A stretch of 37,310 nucleotides of DNA, from the NCBI GenBank assembly GCA_964649815.1, contig CAZYQC010000033.1, positions 1-37,310 on the forward strand. Reading direction: 5' to 3'. Positions 25,016-33,620 of the stretch are shown in pieces (positions within the stretch are counted from its first letter, which is position 1; the number at the start of each line of letters is the position of its first letter). A program made the position numbers and the translations under genes. A model generated the notes under the pieces. The model saw nothing but the letters and a program-made list of their open reading frames with translations. It did not search any database and was not told where the DNA came from. Origin of the DNA: G013214665 sp964649815 (GTDB taxonomy: Bacteria; Pseudomonadota; Alphaproteobacteria; Rhodobacterales; Rhodobacteraceae).

Positions 25016-25726
25016 ATGCGCTTTCAAACCGAACTCATTCCCGCTCGGCTCATCCAAAGATACAAACGCTTTCTGGCGGATTGCACTTTGCCCGATGGGC
25101 AAGTTGTCACCGCGCACGTTGCGAACCCAGGCAAAATGACCGGCCTTGCCGAACCCGAAATGCGTGTTTGGCTCGAACCAAATGACAACCCCAAGCGCAA
25201 GCTCAGGTTTACATGGCGCCTTGTTGAGCCGGCCCAAGGGTGTTTGGTCGGTGTCGATACCGGTTTGGCAAATGCGATTGTCGCCGAGGCGTTGGCGCAA
25301 GGCAAAATCCCCGCCTTTGCGGATCACCGGGTTCAACGCGAAGTGCGCTACGGCGAGGGGAACCGCGTCGATTTTCTGCTGACCGCGCCGGACGGTTCGG
25401 AACACCTGTTAGAGGTGAAATCCGTAACCCTATGCCGTGAGCCAGGATTGGCCGAATTTCCAGATACGACGACAGCGCGCGGGGCCAAGCACATGAGTGC
25501 ACTGGCTTCGGAAATTCACGCCGGGCGCCGCGCGACGGTCCTTTACCTGATACAGCGGAACGACTGCATTGGGTTCAAGATCGCCGCCGACATTGATCCC
25601 GCCTACGCCGATGCCGCGAAACACGCGCATCAGGCTGGGGTTGAAACTCTGGCATTTGCGACAGATATCAGCCCAACAGCCATTCAAATGGCGGATCGCG
25701 CTGCGGACGTGCAGCCACTGGCATAA
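25016..25726 (+). CDS. sfsA: DNA/RNA nuclease SfsA
   Basis: Protein of 236 residues of the SfsA family, first described as a sugar fermentation stimulation protein and later as a nuclease-like DNA-binding protein. It has the motifs PGKMTGL, GNRVDFLL and LLEVKSVTL, the last two supplying the D and ExK residues of a restriction-nuclease-like site. ATG 25016 gives the usual N-terminus (MRFQTELIPARLI), although the ribosome site is weak. It lies 53 bp before map in the same direction. Confidence 0.93.
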   Translation: MRFQTELIPARLIQRYKRFLADCTLPDGQVVTAHVANPGKMTGLAEPEMRVWLEPNDNPKRKLRFTWRLVEPAQGCLVGVDTGLANAIVAEALAQGKIPAFADHRVQREVRYGEGNRVDFLLTAPDGSEHLLEVKSVTLCREPGLAEFPDTTTARGAKHMSALASEIHAGRRATVLYLIQRNDCIGFKIAADIDPAYADAAKHAHQAGVETLAFATDISPTAIQMADRAADVQPLA

Positions 25727-25767
25727 GCCAACCAAACACCGTATTGAGCGTTGATTGCTCCAGCGAC

Positions 25768-25772
25768 AGGAA
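25768..25772 (+). promoter_or_regulatory. Ribosome binding site fixing the map GTG start
   Basis: AGGAA at 25768-25772 is 7 bases before GTG 25780. It lies inside the longer open frame that begins at TTG 25744, and so favours the shorter protein. Confidence 0.6.
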
Positions 25773-25779
25773 CCTGACC

Positions 25780-26589
25780 GTGAACCAGGAACGCCCCGCC
25801 CGTTTGACCAAAGAAGGCATTCGCCTTTACGACGCGCAAGACTTTGCGGGTATGCATGTGGCTGGCCGTTTGGCCGCCGAAATCCTGGACGCGATGCCCC
25901 AGCACGTCTTTCCCGGCCAAACGACCGGCAAGATTGACGAAATCATCACACAGATGGTGGAAGCCGCTGGCGCGACCTCGGCGACGATCGGTTACAAAGG
26001 CTATCAGCACGCAAGCTGTATCTCGGTCAATCACGTGGTTTGCCACGGAATTCCGGGCGACAAGGTCCTCAAAGATGGCGACATCCTCAACATCGACGTC
26101 ACGGTGATTGTCGATGGTTGGTTCGGCGACAGCTCGCGGATGTATGTCGCCGGAAAGTTGCCCCGCAAAGCGGAACGGTTGATCGAAGTCACCCACGACG
26201 CGCTTATGCGCGGCATCGAAATGGTCAAGCCCGGCAACACGTTCGGCGACATTGGCCACGCGATCCAATCCTTTGTCGAAAGCCACAGAATGTCTGTGGT
26301 TCGTGATTTTTGCGGGCACGGATTGGGCCGTGTGTTCCACGCGCCACCGAACGTGCTGCATTACGGCAGGCCCGGCGCCGGGGCGGTTTTGGAAGAAGGC
26401 ATGTTCTTTACGATTGAGCCTATGGTCAATCTGGGCCGCCCAGAGACCAAAACCCTATCTGATGACTGGACCGCGGTGACGCGCGACAAGTCGTTGTCGG
26501 CCCAGTACGAGCATTCGGTCGGTGTGACCGCAACCGGCGTCGACATCTTTACCTTGTCGCCAAGCGGAAAGTTCCACCCGACCTACTGA
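25780..26589 (+). CDS. map: Type I methionine aminopeptidase
   Basis: Removes the initiator methionine from new proteins. The 269-residue enzyme shows the expected metal ligands: two Asp in DVTVIVDGWFGDSS, His in GHGLGRVFHAPP, Glu in FTIEPMVNL and Glu in YEHSVGVT; the substrate-contact His is in YQHASCISVNHVVCHG. The start is taken as GTG 25780, giving NQERPARLTKEGI after Met and a normal length; TTG 25744 is the only upstream alternative. It ends 16 bp from convergent rsmD, with a compact GGCG/CGCC hairpin between them. Confidence 0.94.
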   Translation: MNQERPARLTKEGIRLYDAQDFAGMHVAGRLAAEILDAMPQHVFPGQTTGKIDEIITQMVEAAGATSATIGYKGYQHASCISVNHVVCHGIPGDKVLKDGDILNIDVTVIVDGWFGDSSRMYVAGKLPRKAERLIEVTHDALMRGIEMVKPGNTFGDIGHAIQSFVESHRMSVVRDFCGHGLGRVFHAPPNVLHYGRPGAGAVLEEGMFFTIEPMVNLGRPETKTLSDDWTAVTRDKSLSAQYEHSVGVTATGVDIFTLSPSGKFHPTY

Positions 26590-26605
26590 TGGCGCAAGCG
26601 CCGTC

Positions 26606-27160
26606 TCAAGCCGAAACCTGTAGCAGCGTAACGGACGTCCCACCGAACGTGCGGTCTTCGACCTTTTCGAAACCTGTCGGTGCGCTTTGGGCCGAGGCCT
26701 CTTCCCAAACGACCCACGCGCCCGTGGCCAGCCATCCGTTCTGCACTGCGGACAGCAACGCTTTTTGCCCCAGAGATTTGCCGTAAGGCGGGTCCAAAAA
26801 GACCATATCAAAACCTGCGTCAGCATGGCGGGGCAAGCGCGTTGCATCGCCGCGCAAAACACGCGCACGGGTGCCCGCGTCCAGTTTCGCGATGTTGTCA
26901 GCGATCAACCGTAGGCCCGTCCGCCCTTGTTCAACAAATGTTGCGGTCTCAGCGCCACGGCTCAGCGCTTCGAGCCCCAGCGCACCTGTCCCCGCAAACA
27001 GATCTAGAACCCGTGCGCCTTCGATTATCCCGCGGGAGGCCAGCATCGAAAACAAACTCTCGCGCACGCGATCGGGCGTCGGGCGTAGGCGCGCAGCGTC
27101 ATCGCCCTTGCCAAGAGCAGCCAGCCGGTGACCGCGCCACTGCCCGGCTATGATCCTCAC
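26606..27160 (-). CDS. rsmD: 16S rRNA (guanine(966)-N(2))-methyltransferase
   Basis: Methylates G966 of 16S rRNA in assembled 30S subunits. The 184-residue protein has the N-terminal MRIIAGQWRGHRL, the SAM motif DLFAGTGALGLEALSRGA and the catalytic motif IV DPPY in VFLDPPYGKSL, all as in RsmD. It starts with GTG at 27160, which overlaps the TGA of the upstream flavoprotein gene (GTGA), indicating coupling. Confidence 0.94.
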   Translation of the reverse strand: MRIIAGQWRGHRLAALGKGDDAARLRPTPDRVRESLFSMLASRGIIEGARVLDLFAGTGALGLEALSRGAETATFVEQGRTGLRLIADNIAKLDAGTRARVLRGDATRLPRHADAGFDMVFLDPPYGKSLGQKALLSAVQNGWLATGAWVVWEEASAQSAPTGFEKVEDRTFGGTSVTLLQVSA

Positions 27161-28362
27161 GACTTCAAGAGCGATTTCAATTCGGTGTCTGGATCAGCAA
27201 TAAGCGACGGGTCCGGCGATTTCCCGGCCTCGATCAACCGTTTGCCGATCATGTACCCGCGCGGATCGTTCATCGCGTCAACCGCCAACAGCCGGTCGCC
27301 TGCGTAATACCAAAACGAAGTGGCTGAACCGCTTTCGCGGGCGATAACCCGGTCGTAACCGGTGTTCAACCCGGCAATCTGCAACTTCACATCGTATTGG
27401 TCAGACCAGAACCAGGGCTTTGCGACATAGTCTTTGCCTGCGCCCATGATGTTCTCTGCCACGACCTCTGCTTGGTCGATGGCGTTTGGAACGCTTTCCA
27501 ACCGAATGCGGTCCCCTTGAAAAGGGAACGACGCACAATCGCCCGCAGCCCAGATGTTCGGGTCAGAGCTGCGCCCCTGCGCATCCACCTTGATACCGTT
27601 GTCGATTGTCAAACCCGCAGCTTCGGCGAGCCCGGTCGCAGGCGCGATCCCGACGCCGACAATCACAAAATCAACGGCAAGCTCTTCGCCCGTGCTCAGC
27701 AAGGCGCCCGAGACACGCCCCTCGCCCACCAGCCGGTCCAGGCCAACACCTTCGCGCAGATCCACGCCATGCTGTGTGTGCAAATCGCGGAAATAGCGCG
27801 AGGTCTCGGCGGATGCGACGCGCTGTAGAATTCGGTCTGCCATTTCAACCAGGGTGACGTTCAGCCCCTTTTTGGCGGCAACCGCAGCCGCCTCCAATCC
27901 GATATAGCCGCCACCCACAATCAACACATGCGCGCCCTCTTGAAAGCGCGGGGCCATCGCATCGACATCCGCCAGACCGCGCACTTCGTAAACGCCCTCC
28001 AAATCGCCGCCGATAGAGGCAGGCAACCGACGCGGCACAGAGCCCGTTGTCAGCACGAGGTCATCATATTCGAGGGTTTCGGTTTTGGTCGAAACGGTCT
28101 TGGCGGCAGTGTCTATAGCCTCCGCCTGAGCGCTCAGGCGCAAATCGATGCCGTTTTCGGCATAAAAGCTCTCGGGGCGCAGGAACAATCGCTCAAGGCT
28201 CATATCCCCCAACAGATAAGCTTTGGACAACGGCGGGCGTTGGTACGGCGGAACAGGTTCCGCAGCGATGAGGGTGATTGCATCTTCGTGACCCAAAGAA
28301 CGCAATTTGGCGACGCAAGACGCTCCCGCTTGGCCTCCACCGATCACAATTACACGGCCCAT
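27157..28362 (-). CDS. FAD-dependent ferredoxin/rubredoxin reductase-type oxidoreductase
   Basis: Flavoprotein of 401 residues with an FAD-binding GGGQAG near the start, an NAD(P)H-binding GGGYIGLEAA in the middle and the AAGDCAS motif near residue 280, followed by a C-terminal reductase domain. This is the class of NADH:ferredoxin (putidaredoxin, rhodocoxin) reductases that feed cytochrome P450s or Rieske oxygenases. No partner ferredoxin or oxygenase is nearby, so the partner is unknown. AGGAGG lies just upstream of ATG 28362. It is coupled to rsmD and divergent from the peroxiredoxin gene across 82 bp. Confidence 0.88.
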   Translation of the reverse strand: MGRVIVIGGGQAGASCVAKLRSLGHEDAITLIAAEPVPPYQRPPLSKAYLLGDMSLERLFLRPESFYAENGIDLRLSAQAEAIDTAAKTVSTKTETLEYDDLVLTTGSVPRRLPASIGGDLEGVYEVRGLADVDAMAPRFQEGAHVLIVGGGYIGLEAAAVAAKKGLNVTLVEMADRILQRVASAETSRYFRDLHTQHGVDLREGVGLDRLVGEGRVSGALLSTGEELAVDFVIVGVGIAPATGLAEAAGLTIDNGIKVDAQGRSSDPNIWAAGDCASFPFQGDRIRLESVPNAIDQAEVVAENIMGAGKDYVAKPWFWSDQYDVKLQIAGLNTGYDRVIARESGSATSFWYYAGDRLLAVDAMNDPRGYMIGKRLIEAGKSPDPSLIADPDTELKSLLKS

Positions 28363-28444
28363 TGAAACCCTCCTCTGGCCCTACCCAAGGTCGCAGCCTA
28401 TATCCCACTGAGCAGCTAATGCAATTCTGAAGAAAGGCCCAGAC

Positions 28445-28936
28445 ATGGCAATTTCCGCTGGCGACACGCTCCCCGACGCAACTCTGGTAACAATGGGTCC
28501 CGACGGACCCGAACAAGTTGCCCTGAAAGACAAAACCGCAGGACGCAAGGTCGTCATCTTTGCTCTGCCCGGCGCATACACGGGCACCTGTTCGACGGCG
28601 CATGTGCCAAGCTTTATTCGCACCAAAGATCAGTTCGCCGACAAAGGCGTTGATGAGATCATGTGCATCAGCGTCAATGACGTCTTCGTTATGACAGCCT
28701 GGGGCGATGACACGGGCGCAAACGAAGCTGGCATCACCATGCTGGGCGATCCCGAAGCCACGTTCACCAAAGCGATGGGCATGGATTTCAGCGTGCCGCC
28801 GGTTGGTTTGATCGACCGCTCCAAACGCTATGCGATGCTGGTCGAAGACGGCACAGTCACGCTTTTGCAAGAAGAAGAAAACCCAGGCGTGTGCGAAGTG
28901 TCCGCAGGCGAAGGAATGCTCGCCTCTATGGGCTAA
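28445..28936 (+). CDS. Peroxiredoxin, Prx5 type
   Basis: Thiol peroxidase of 163 residues that reduces hydrogen peroxide and alkyl hydroperoxides. The peroxidatic cysteine is C49 in the motif PGAYTGTCSTAHVP, which is diagnostic of the Prx5/AhpE-like redoxin group; C150 in PGVCEVS is a candidate resolving cysteine and C74 is also present. AAAGG lies 7 bases before the ATG. The gene is monocistronic, with its own strong terminator at 28950. Confidence 0.93.
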   Translation: MAISAGDTLPDATLVTMGPDGPEQVALKDKTAGRKVVIFALPGAYTGTCSTAHVPSFIRTKDQFADKGVDEIMCISVNDVFVMTAWGDDTGANEAGITMLGDPEATFTKAMGMDFSVPPVGLIDRSKRYAMLVEDGTVTLLQEEENPGVCEVSAGEGMLASMG

Positions 28937-28949
28937 ATACAGTTGCCAA

Positions 28950-28986
28950 GCGCGCCCAGCATCGGCTTGGGCGCGCATTGTTGTTT
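28950..28986 (+). terminator. Intrinsic terminator of the peroxiredoxin gene
   Basis: GCGCGCCCA (28950-28958) pairs perfectly with TGGGCGCGC (28968-28976) around a 9-nt loop, followed by the T-rich ATTGTTGTTT. It sits 13 bp after the stop. It is the best intrinsic terminator seen in the window and also lies at the end of the convergent mscS gene. Confidence 0.8.
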
Positions 28987-28994
28987 GGCGGGCT

Positions 28995-29840
28995 TCACTG
29001 GGAAACCTGAACCACCGTGCGCGTTGGGAAGGGGATGTCGATACCGCCTGCGTCCAACGCCTCTTTAACGGCGCGCTTCATGTCGGCCTGAAATGAAAAG
29101 AGATCGCTTGCGTCGCACCACACCCGCACCAGAAAATCGACAGAGCTGTCGCCCAGATTGTTCACCTGAATGAACGGCTCTGGTGTCTGATGCGCGCGCG
29201 GGTCTGACAAAATGACATCGCGGATGATGCGTTCAGCCTCTTTCAAATTCGCGCCGTAGCCGACACCGAACACCCACTCTGCCCGCCGGGTTTTATAGAC
29301 AGAGTAGTTCTCGATCACGCTGCCCCAGACTTGCGCGTTCGGGATGATGATCTGAACGTTACTCAGGCTCGCCAATTCTGTGAAATTCAGCGTCACGTCT
29401 TTTACAGTGCCCATTTGCCCACCGACGCTCACGAAATCTCCGATCTTGAGCGGTCGGAACAAAATCAGCATGACGCCCGCAGCCACGTTGGACAACGTCC
29501 CCTGCAACGCGAGCCCAATCGCAAGACCCGCCGCACCAACAGCCGCAACAATGGACGTCGTTTGAACACCAAAGGTGTTCAGCACCATCAAAACAGTAAA
29601 GCCAATGATGACGTAACGCGTGATGGAGCCCAAAAAGTTAAAGAGCGTATCGTCCAAATTTTCGTAGCGCGTACCGATCCGTTGAACGCGACGCCCAAGC
29701 CAGGCAGCAAACATCCACCCAATCAGCAAAATGGCGAACGCAGCGGTAACGGACCCGATGGCAGAGGCAAGGAAATCGACCGTCAAAAGATCGCCAATCG
29801 TTTTTCCCTGCCAAATCACAGTGTTCAGAAAGTCGTCCAT
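28995..29840 (-). CDS. Small-conductance mechanosensitive channel (MscS family)
   Basis: Inner-membrane channel of 281 residues that releases solutes when membrane tension rises. Three hydrophobic segments precede the MscS beta domain. The pore-lining helix GAAGLAIGLALQGTLSNVAAGVMLILFRP has the alternating Gly/Ala pattern of MscS TM3, followed by KIGDFV. The length is close to E. coli MscS (286). The gene follows phhB by 6 bp and is the last of the ridA operon. Confidence 0.93.
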   Translation of the reverse strand: MDDFLNTVIWQGKTIGDLLTVDFLASAIGSVTAAFAILLIGWMFAAWLGRRVQRIGTRYENLDDTLFNFLGSITRYVIIGFTVLMVLNTFGVQTTSIVAAVGAAGLAIGLALQGTLSNVAAGVMLILFRPLKIGDFVSVGGQMGTVKDVTLNFTELASLSNVQIIIPNAQVWGSVIENYSVYKTRRAEWVFGVGYGANLKEAERIIRDVILSDPRAHQTPEPFIQVNNLGDSSVDFLVRVWCDASDLFSFQADMKRAVKEALDAGGIDIPFPTRTVVQVSQ

Positions 29841-29846
29841 GATGAA

Positions 29847-30146
29847 TTAGGCAGCCAAGCTGTCCATTTTGCGGGCCAGTTTGACGTCTAGCGCGCTCAG
29901 CCCGTCGACGTCATGGGTCGTCAAAACGACATTGACCGTTTTGTAGACATTGTCCCACTCGGGGTGGTGGTTCCATTTCTCCGCCCAAATGGCGACCTGC
30001 GTCATCCAGCCAAAAGCGTGAACGAAATCTTCAAACTCAAACGTCTTGCAGATTGCGTCACGCTCTCCCTCGACTGTTTTCCACCCCGTTGCAAACAGCG
30101 GTTCAAGCAAAGTACCGCGTGTTTCCATGCTCAGTCGTTCGTTCAT
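29847..30146 (-). CDS. phhB: 4a-hydroxytetrahydrobiopterin dehydratase (pterin-4a-carbinolamine dehydratase)
   Basis: Small 99-residue enzyme that dehydrates 4a-hydroxytetrahydropterin, normally recycling the cofactor of aromatic amino-acid hydroxylases. The active-site signature is KWNHHPEWDNVYKTV. Its ATG overlaps the stop of the upstream DUF482 gene (ATGA at 30143-30146). No phenylalanine hydroxylase gene lies in the window. In bacteria without one, such proteins are thought to serve other pterins such as molybdopterin, though that link is not visible here. Confidence 0.92.
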   Translation of the reverse strand: MNERLSMETRGTLLEPLFATGWKTVEGERDAICKTFEFEDFVHAFGWMTQVAIWAEKWNHHPEWDNVYKTVNVVLTTHDVDGLSALDVKLARKMDSLAA

Positions 30147-31351
30147 TGCTGTTCCTCTACCGTCACTTTCTTAAAGGGGCCGTATTCCGTTAACACTTCG
30201 ATGTCACGCTCTATGGCATCTCTTTCTGCTTCTAGATACCGCGCGACAGCGTCCGAAAATCCAGGATCTGCAATCCAGTGCAGGGAATGCGTTTGCGTCG
30301 GCAAATACCCTCGCGCCAATTTGTGTTCGCCCTGCGCACCAGCCTCGACACGGCTTAGGCCCCGTTCGACCGCAATATCGATTGCCTGATAATAGCAAAG
30401 CTCAAAGTGCAGGCAGGGGTGATGTTCGATGCATCCCCAATACCGGCCATAAAGCGTCTCGCGCCCGATAAAGTTCAACGCGCCAGCAACGGGCACGCCA
30501 TCTCTCTCGGCCAAAACCAAAGCGATATCGTCGCGAAGTGTCTCTTGCGCGATGTCAAAAAAGCGGCGCGTCAAATAGGGCGAGCCCCACTTTCGCGCGC
30601 CGGTGTCCTGATAAAACTGCCAGAACGCGTCCCAATGTTCGGGCCGGAGCGTGTCGCCTGAATAGATCGCGATCTCTCCCCCAAACGCCTGAGCCTGCGC
30701 GCGCTCTTTGCGGATGTTCTTGCGCTTGCGCGAAGACAACGACGCCAAAAACGCATCAAAGTCGGCGTAGCCGTCGTTCAGCCAGTGAAACTGTTGGGTT
30801 GCGCGGGCCAGCAAACCAATCGACTGACCTGCGTCGCGTTCTTCTTCGGTGCAAAAGGTCACATGCAACGAGCTGACGTTGTTGTTGCTTGCCAATTGCA
30901 CCGCGCCTTCGACAAGGACCGGCAGGCCCACGGCTTCAAAGCCGGGCCGGATGAGAAAACGGCGCCCCGATGCTGGCGTAAAAGGCACAGCTATTTGAAG
31001 CTTTGGATAGTAGCGCCCGCCTGCGTTTTCATAGGCGTGCGCCCAGTTGTAATCAAAGATGTACTCGCCTTGGCTGTGGCTCTTTGCGTACATGGGTGCG
31101 ACGGCGATGATTTGCCCCTCGATTGCCCCCACAAGATACTGCGGTTGCCACCCCGTCCCGGTTCCGACCGATCCGCTGTCTTCCAGAGCCTTCAAAAACC
31201 GATAGGTGGTGAACGGGTCAAACGGCGGCCCGCCGTCGGATGCCTCTGGACAAGCGCAGGCGTCCCAGTCCGCCTGACCGATCTCGGCAATGCGCGTATG
31301 CACGCGCACTTCGATTTCTTGCGGTGTGTCACTGTCGGGTGTCGCGCTCAT
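30143..31351 (-). CDS. DUF482/FemAB-like GNAT-fold protein
   Basis: Protein of 402 residues in the family named 'peptidogalycan biosynthesis/recognition' (DUF482), a double GNAT fold related to FemAB peptidyl transferases. Recognisable parts are YIFDYNWAHAYENAGGRYYPKLQ-like sequence (here around residues 95-115), LSSRKRKNIRKERAQA and YGRYWGCIEHHPCLHFELCYYQ. The function is not established; addition of amino acids to cell-wall or lipid precursors is a guess from the fold. ATG 31351 is used; TTG 31360 is an in-frame alternative. It lies between the glycerophosphodiesterase and phhB in one operon. Confidence 0.85.
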   Translation of the reverse strand: MSATPDSDTPQEIEVRVHTRIAEIGQADWDACACPEASDGGPPFDPFTTYRFLKALEDSGSVGTGTGWQPQYLVGAIEGQIIAVAPMYAKSHSQGEYIFDYNWAHAYENAGGRYYPKLQIAVPFTPASGRRFLIRPGFEAVGLPVLVEGAVQLASNNNVSSLHVTFCTEEERDAGQSIGLLARATQQFHWLNDGYADFDAFLASLSSRKRKNIRKERAQAQAFGGEIAIYSGDTLRPEHWDAFWQFYQDTGARKWGSPYLTRRFFDIAQETLRDDIALVLAERDGVPVAGALNFIGRETLYGRYWGCIEHHPCLHFELCYYQAIDIAVERGLSRVEAGAQGEHKLARGYLPTQTHSLHWIADPGFSDAVARYLEAERDAIERDIEVLTEYGPFKKVTVEEQQ

Positions 31352-31390
31352 GGCACTCAATCTGGACCTGCCTTTGTAACCTTCAACCGG

Positions 31391-32146
31391 TTAGCGGGGC
31401 AGATAGCCTTCAAATGTAATATTCTGAGCGACCCGCAGCGCATTTGCCGCCTCTTTAGGCGACCGGATCGTCCAACACAGAACATCCGCCCCCATCCCGC
31501 GCAGCTCGGCAACCCGGGGCCTTTGCAAGTCCGTATGTTGATGAGAGATGAACGACGCGCCAACAACGTCATAGTCTGGGATCTCGCGCAAACGGTCTCT
31601 GACATCCGCACTTAGCGGCCAGTCCTCTGCGTAGTCGGAGGTTACAATACCGCGCGGGATATGCGGCAAAAGCTCGCCCATAAGGCGCACGCTGTGCGGG
31701 TTGAATGACATCACGGCCACAGGCCCCTCGTATCCCGCCAAGGCCTGTGCGGTCGCACGCTCTAGCGGCCCAACATCAGCGCCCATAGCGCCATCTTGGT
31801 CTTTTACCTCGATCAGCACGGGCACTCGGCCTGCAACAAGGCTCAGAATGTCAGAAAGTGTTGGAACACCCTCTGCCCCACCCTTCAGAGGCGTTGATTG
31901 TAACGTGGCAATGTCTTTGGCTCTGATCGGACCTGACGCATCTGCCAAACGATCCAAAGCATAGTCGTGGAACACCATCGACCCGCCATCAGAGGACAGC
32001 TGAACATCCACCTCGATCCCAAATCCATGCGCGATGGCCGCTGAAACCGCCGCCCGGCTGTTTTCCGGGCGGCCGTCCTTCACATCATGTAACGCGCGAT
32101 GCGCAAGCGGAATTGTCAGAAACTCCGACGGCAGGCGTGGCATCAT
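31391..32146 (-). CDS. Glycerophosphodiester phosphodiesterase
   Basis: Hydrolyses glycerophosphodiesters to glycerol-3-phosphate and an alcohol. The 251-residue TIM-barrel protein has the catalytic HR pair (H16-R17) in LAHRALHD, PENS, then IEVDVQLSSDG and VFHDY carrying the metal and second histidine residues. No signal peptide is seen, so it is a cytoplasmic form that would act on internalised or recycled lipid head groups. Its start overlaps the RidA stop. Confidence 0.92.
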   Translation of the reverse strand: MMPRLPSEFLTIPLAHRALHDVKDGRPENSRAAVSAAIAHGFGIEVDVQLSSDGGSMVFHDYALDRLADASGPIRAKDIATLQSTPLKGGAEGVPTLSDILSLVAGRVPVLIEVKDQDGAMGADVGPLERATAQALAGYEGPVAVMSFNPHSVRLMGELLPHIPRGIVTSDYAEDWPLSADVRDRLREIPDYDVVGASFISHQHTDLQRPRVAELRGMGADVLCWTIRSPKEAANALRVAQNITFEGYLPR

Positions 32147-32601
32147 TTGATCTGGAAGATCCCTTCAATTTCGACCGCGACGCCAAACGGCAATGACGCA
32201 GCGCTCACCGCAGACCGCGAATGCCGCCCTGCATCCCCAAGCGCTTCGACCAAAAAGTCCGACGCGCCGTTGATCACTTTGGGTTGCTCACCAAAATCAG
32301 CGGTCGAGTTCACGAACCCGGTAAGTTTGACCACGCGGACGAGGCGCTCAATATCGCCACCGCAGGCCGCTTTGACCTGCGCCAGCAGGCTGATCGCACA
32401 GGTCCGCGCCGCCGCCGCACCGGCGTCAACATCCATGTCATCGCCAAGCTTGCCGATGATCATCCCGTCTGGCCCGTTCGAAATCTGGCCAGACACGTAA
32501 ACGATATCTCCGGTTTGAACGAAGGGCACATAATTGGCGGCAGGGGCAGGCGCGTCAGGCAGGGAAACTCCAAGCTCTGCGAGGCGGGCTTCGATGGACA
32601 T
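32143..32601 (-). CDS. RidA family protein
   Basis: Protein of 152 residues of the YjgF/YER057c/UK114 family, which deaminates reactive enamine and imine intermediates. The sequence YVPFVQTGDIVYVSGQI and the ending AVSAASLPFGVAVEIEGIF fit the longer YjgF subgroup with LAELGV at the start. This subgroup often lacks the catalytic arginine of canonical RidA; here the position reads S-A-V-S rather than the usual C-R-V-E-V context, so activity is uncertain. ATG 32601 follows AAGGAG. It heads the operon ridA-GDPD-DUF482-phhB-mscS. Confidence 0.9.
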   Translation of the reverse strand: MSIEARLAELGVSLPDAPAPAANYVPFVQTGDIVYVSGQISNGPDGMIIGKLGDDMDVDAGAAAARTCAISLLAQVKAACGGDIERLVRVVKLTGFVNSTADFGEQPKVINGASDFLVEALGDAGRHSRSAVSAASLPFGVAVEIEGIFQIK

Positions 32602-32828
32602 TTGAATTCTCCTTGGCAATTTGTCGGCACGCTACGCTTGCCCGAACGCGGTTGGAAGAGGTCAAGCAGGGCTTATCTTCAATTTTCCGGGCAAATGATG
32701 AGCGAGTTCTTGCTCTCTTCCACGAATATGCAACACAGCTGTGATTTGACGCCCGCCAAATGCTGCTATTTCCCAAAGAAACATTGTATCTCGGCGCCAA
32801 TATGGCCATCTGAGAAAAAACGGTGGTG

Positions 32829-33620
32829 ATGAGGGTGCAGTATTTTCCATTTTTCCCAAAGCGATTGAGGCAAGCGCGGGTCGTCATTGCTGCCGCGGCT
32901 TTGGTTGGTCTGGGCGCATGTTCTGCGCCTGCGGATTTGGACCCCAACGACGGCATCCACGATCCGTACGAGACGCAAAACCGCAAGGTACACGCCTTTA
33001 ATCGCGGCCTTGACCGATCGCTCGTCCGCCCTGCCGCCCGCGGCTATTCCAGCGTTCTGCCCGATGAAATTGAGGCCTCGGTCAGCAATTTCGCCACCAA
33101 CCTCGATCAGCCGTCGGTCTTTGTGAACAGCCTTTTGCAGGGCGACTTGCGCGGGGCTGGCCTGTCAGGGCTACGGTTTTTGATGAACACGACCGCCGGC
33201 ATGGGCGGCTTTATCGACGCCGCAACGGAATTCAACGTCCCGCAGCATTCCACTGATTTCGGGGAAACACTCTCCGTTTGGGGGGCAGGCGAAGGGGCTT
33301 ATGTCGAATTGCCGTTTCTTGGCCCCTCTACGACACGGGATGCAACGGGGCGCTTTGTTGATTTGTTCACCAATCCGCTGGGCTATGTCCTCGACACACC
33401 CGAAAGCTCCTATGGAACGGCGGCCAGCATCGCATCTGGTTTGGGCAACCGGGGGCGGTTTTCGGACACGGTGGATTCCATCCTGTATGAAAGCGCCGAC
33501 AGCTATGCACAGCTGCGCCTGATCTATCTGCAATCGCGCCGGTTCGAGCTGGGCGAGACCGAGACAGGCGACAGCACAGATCCATATGCAGATCCCTACG
33601 AGGACCCTTATGCTGAGTAA
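32829..33620 (+). CDS. mlaA: Outer-membrane lipid asymmetry lipoprotein MlaA (VacJ)
   Basis: Outer-membrane lipoprotein of 263 residues that extracts misplaced phospholipids from the outer leaflet and passes them to MlaC. The signal peptide ends with lipobox LGAC (Cys31), followed by DPYETQNRKVHAFNRGLDR, SVFVNSLLQGD and FGETLSVWGAGEGAYVELPFLGPS, all MlaA signatures. The C-terminal tail is acidic and repetitive (DPYADPYEDPYAE). ATG 32829 is used; two GTG codons immediately upstream are possible starts. It overlaps mlaC by 11 bp. The transport ATPase genes mlaFED are not in the window. Confidence 0.93.
   Translation: MRVQYFPFFPKRLRQARVVIAAAALVGLGACSAPADLDPNDGIHDPYETQNRKVHAFNRGLDRSLVRPAARGYSSVLPDEIEASVSNFATNLDQPSVFVNSLLQGDLRGAGLSGLRFLMNTTAGMGGFIDAATEFNVPQHSTDFGETLSVWGAGEGAYVELPFLGPSTTRDATGRFVDLFTNPLGYVLDTPESSYGTAASIASGLGNRGRFSDTVDSILYESADSYAQLRLIYLQSRRFELGETETGDSTDPYADPYEDPYAE

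Noticed and set aside
26591..26602. GGCGCAAGCGCC hairpin between map and rsmD as a terminator.
   Set aside because: The stem is only four pairs with a usable loop and no T-run follows on either strand.
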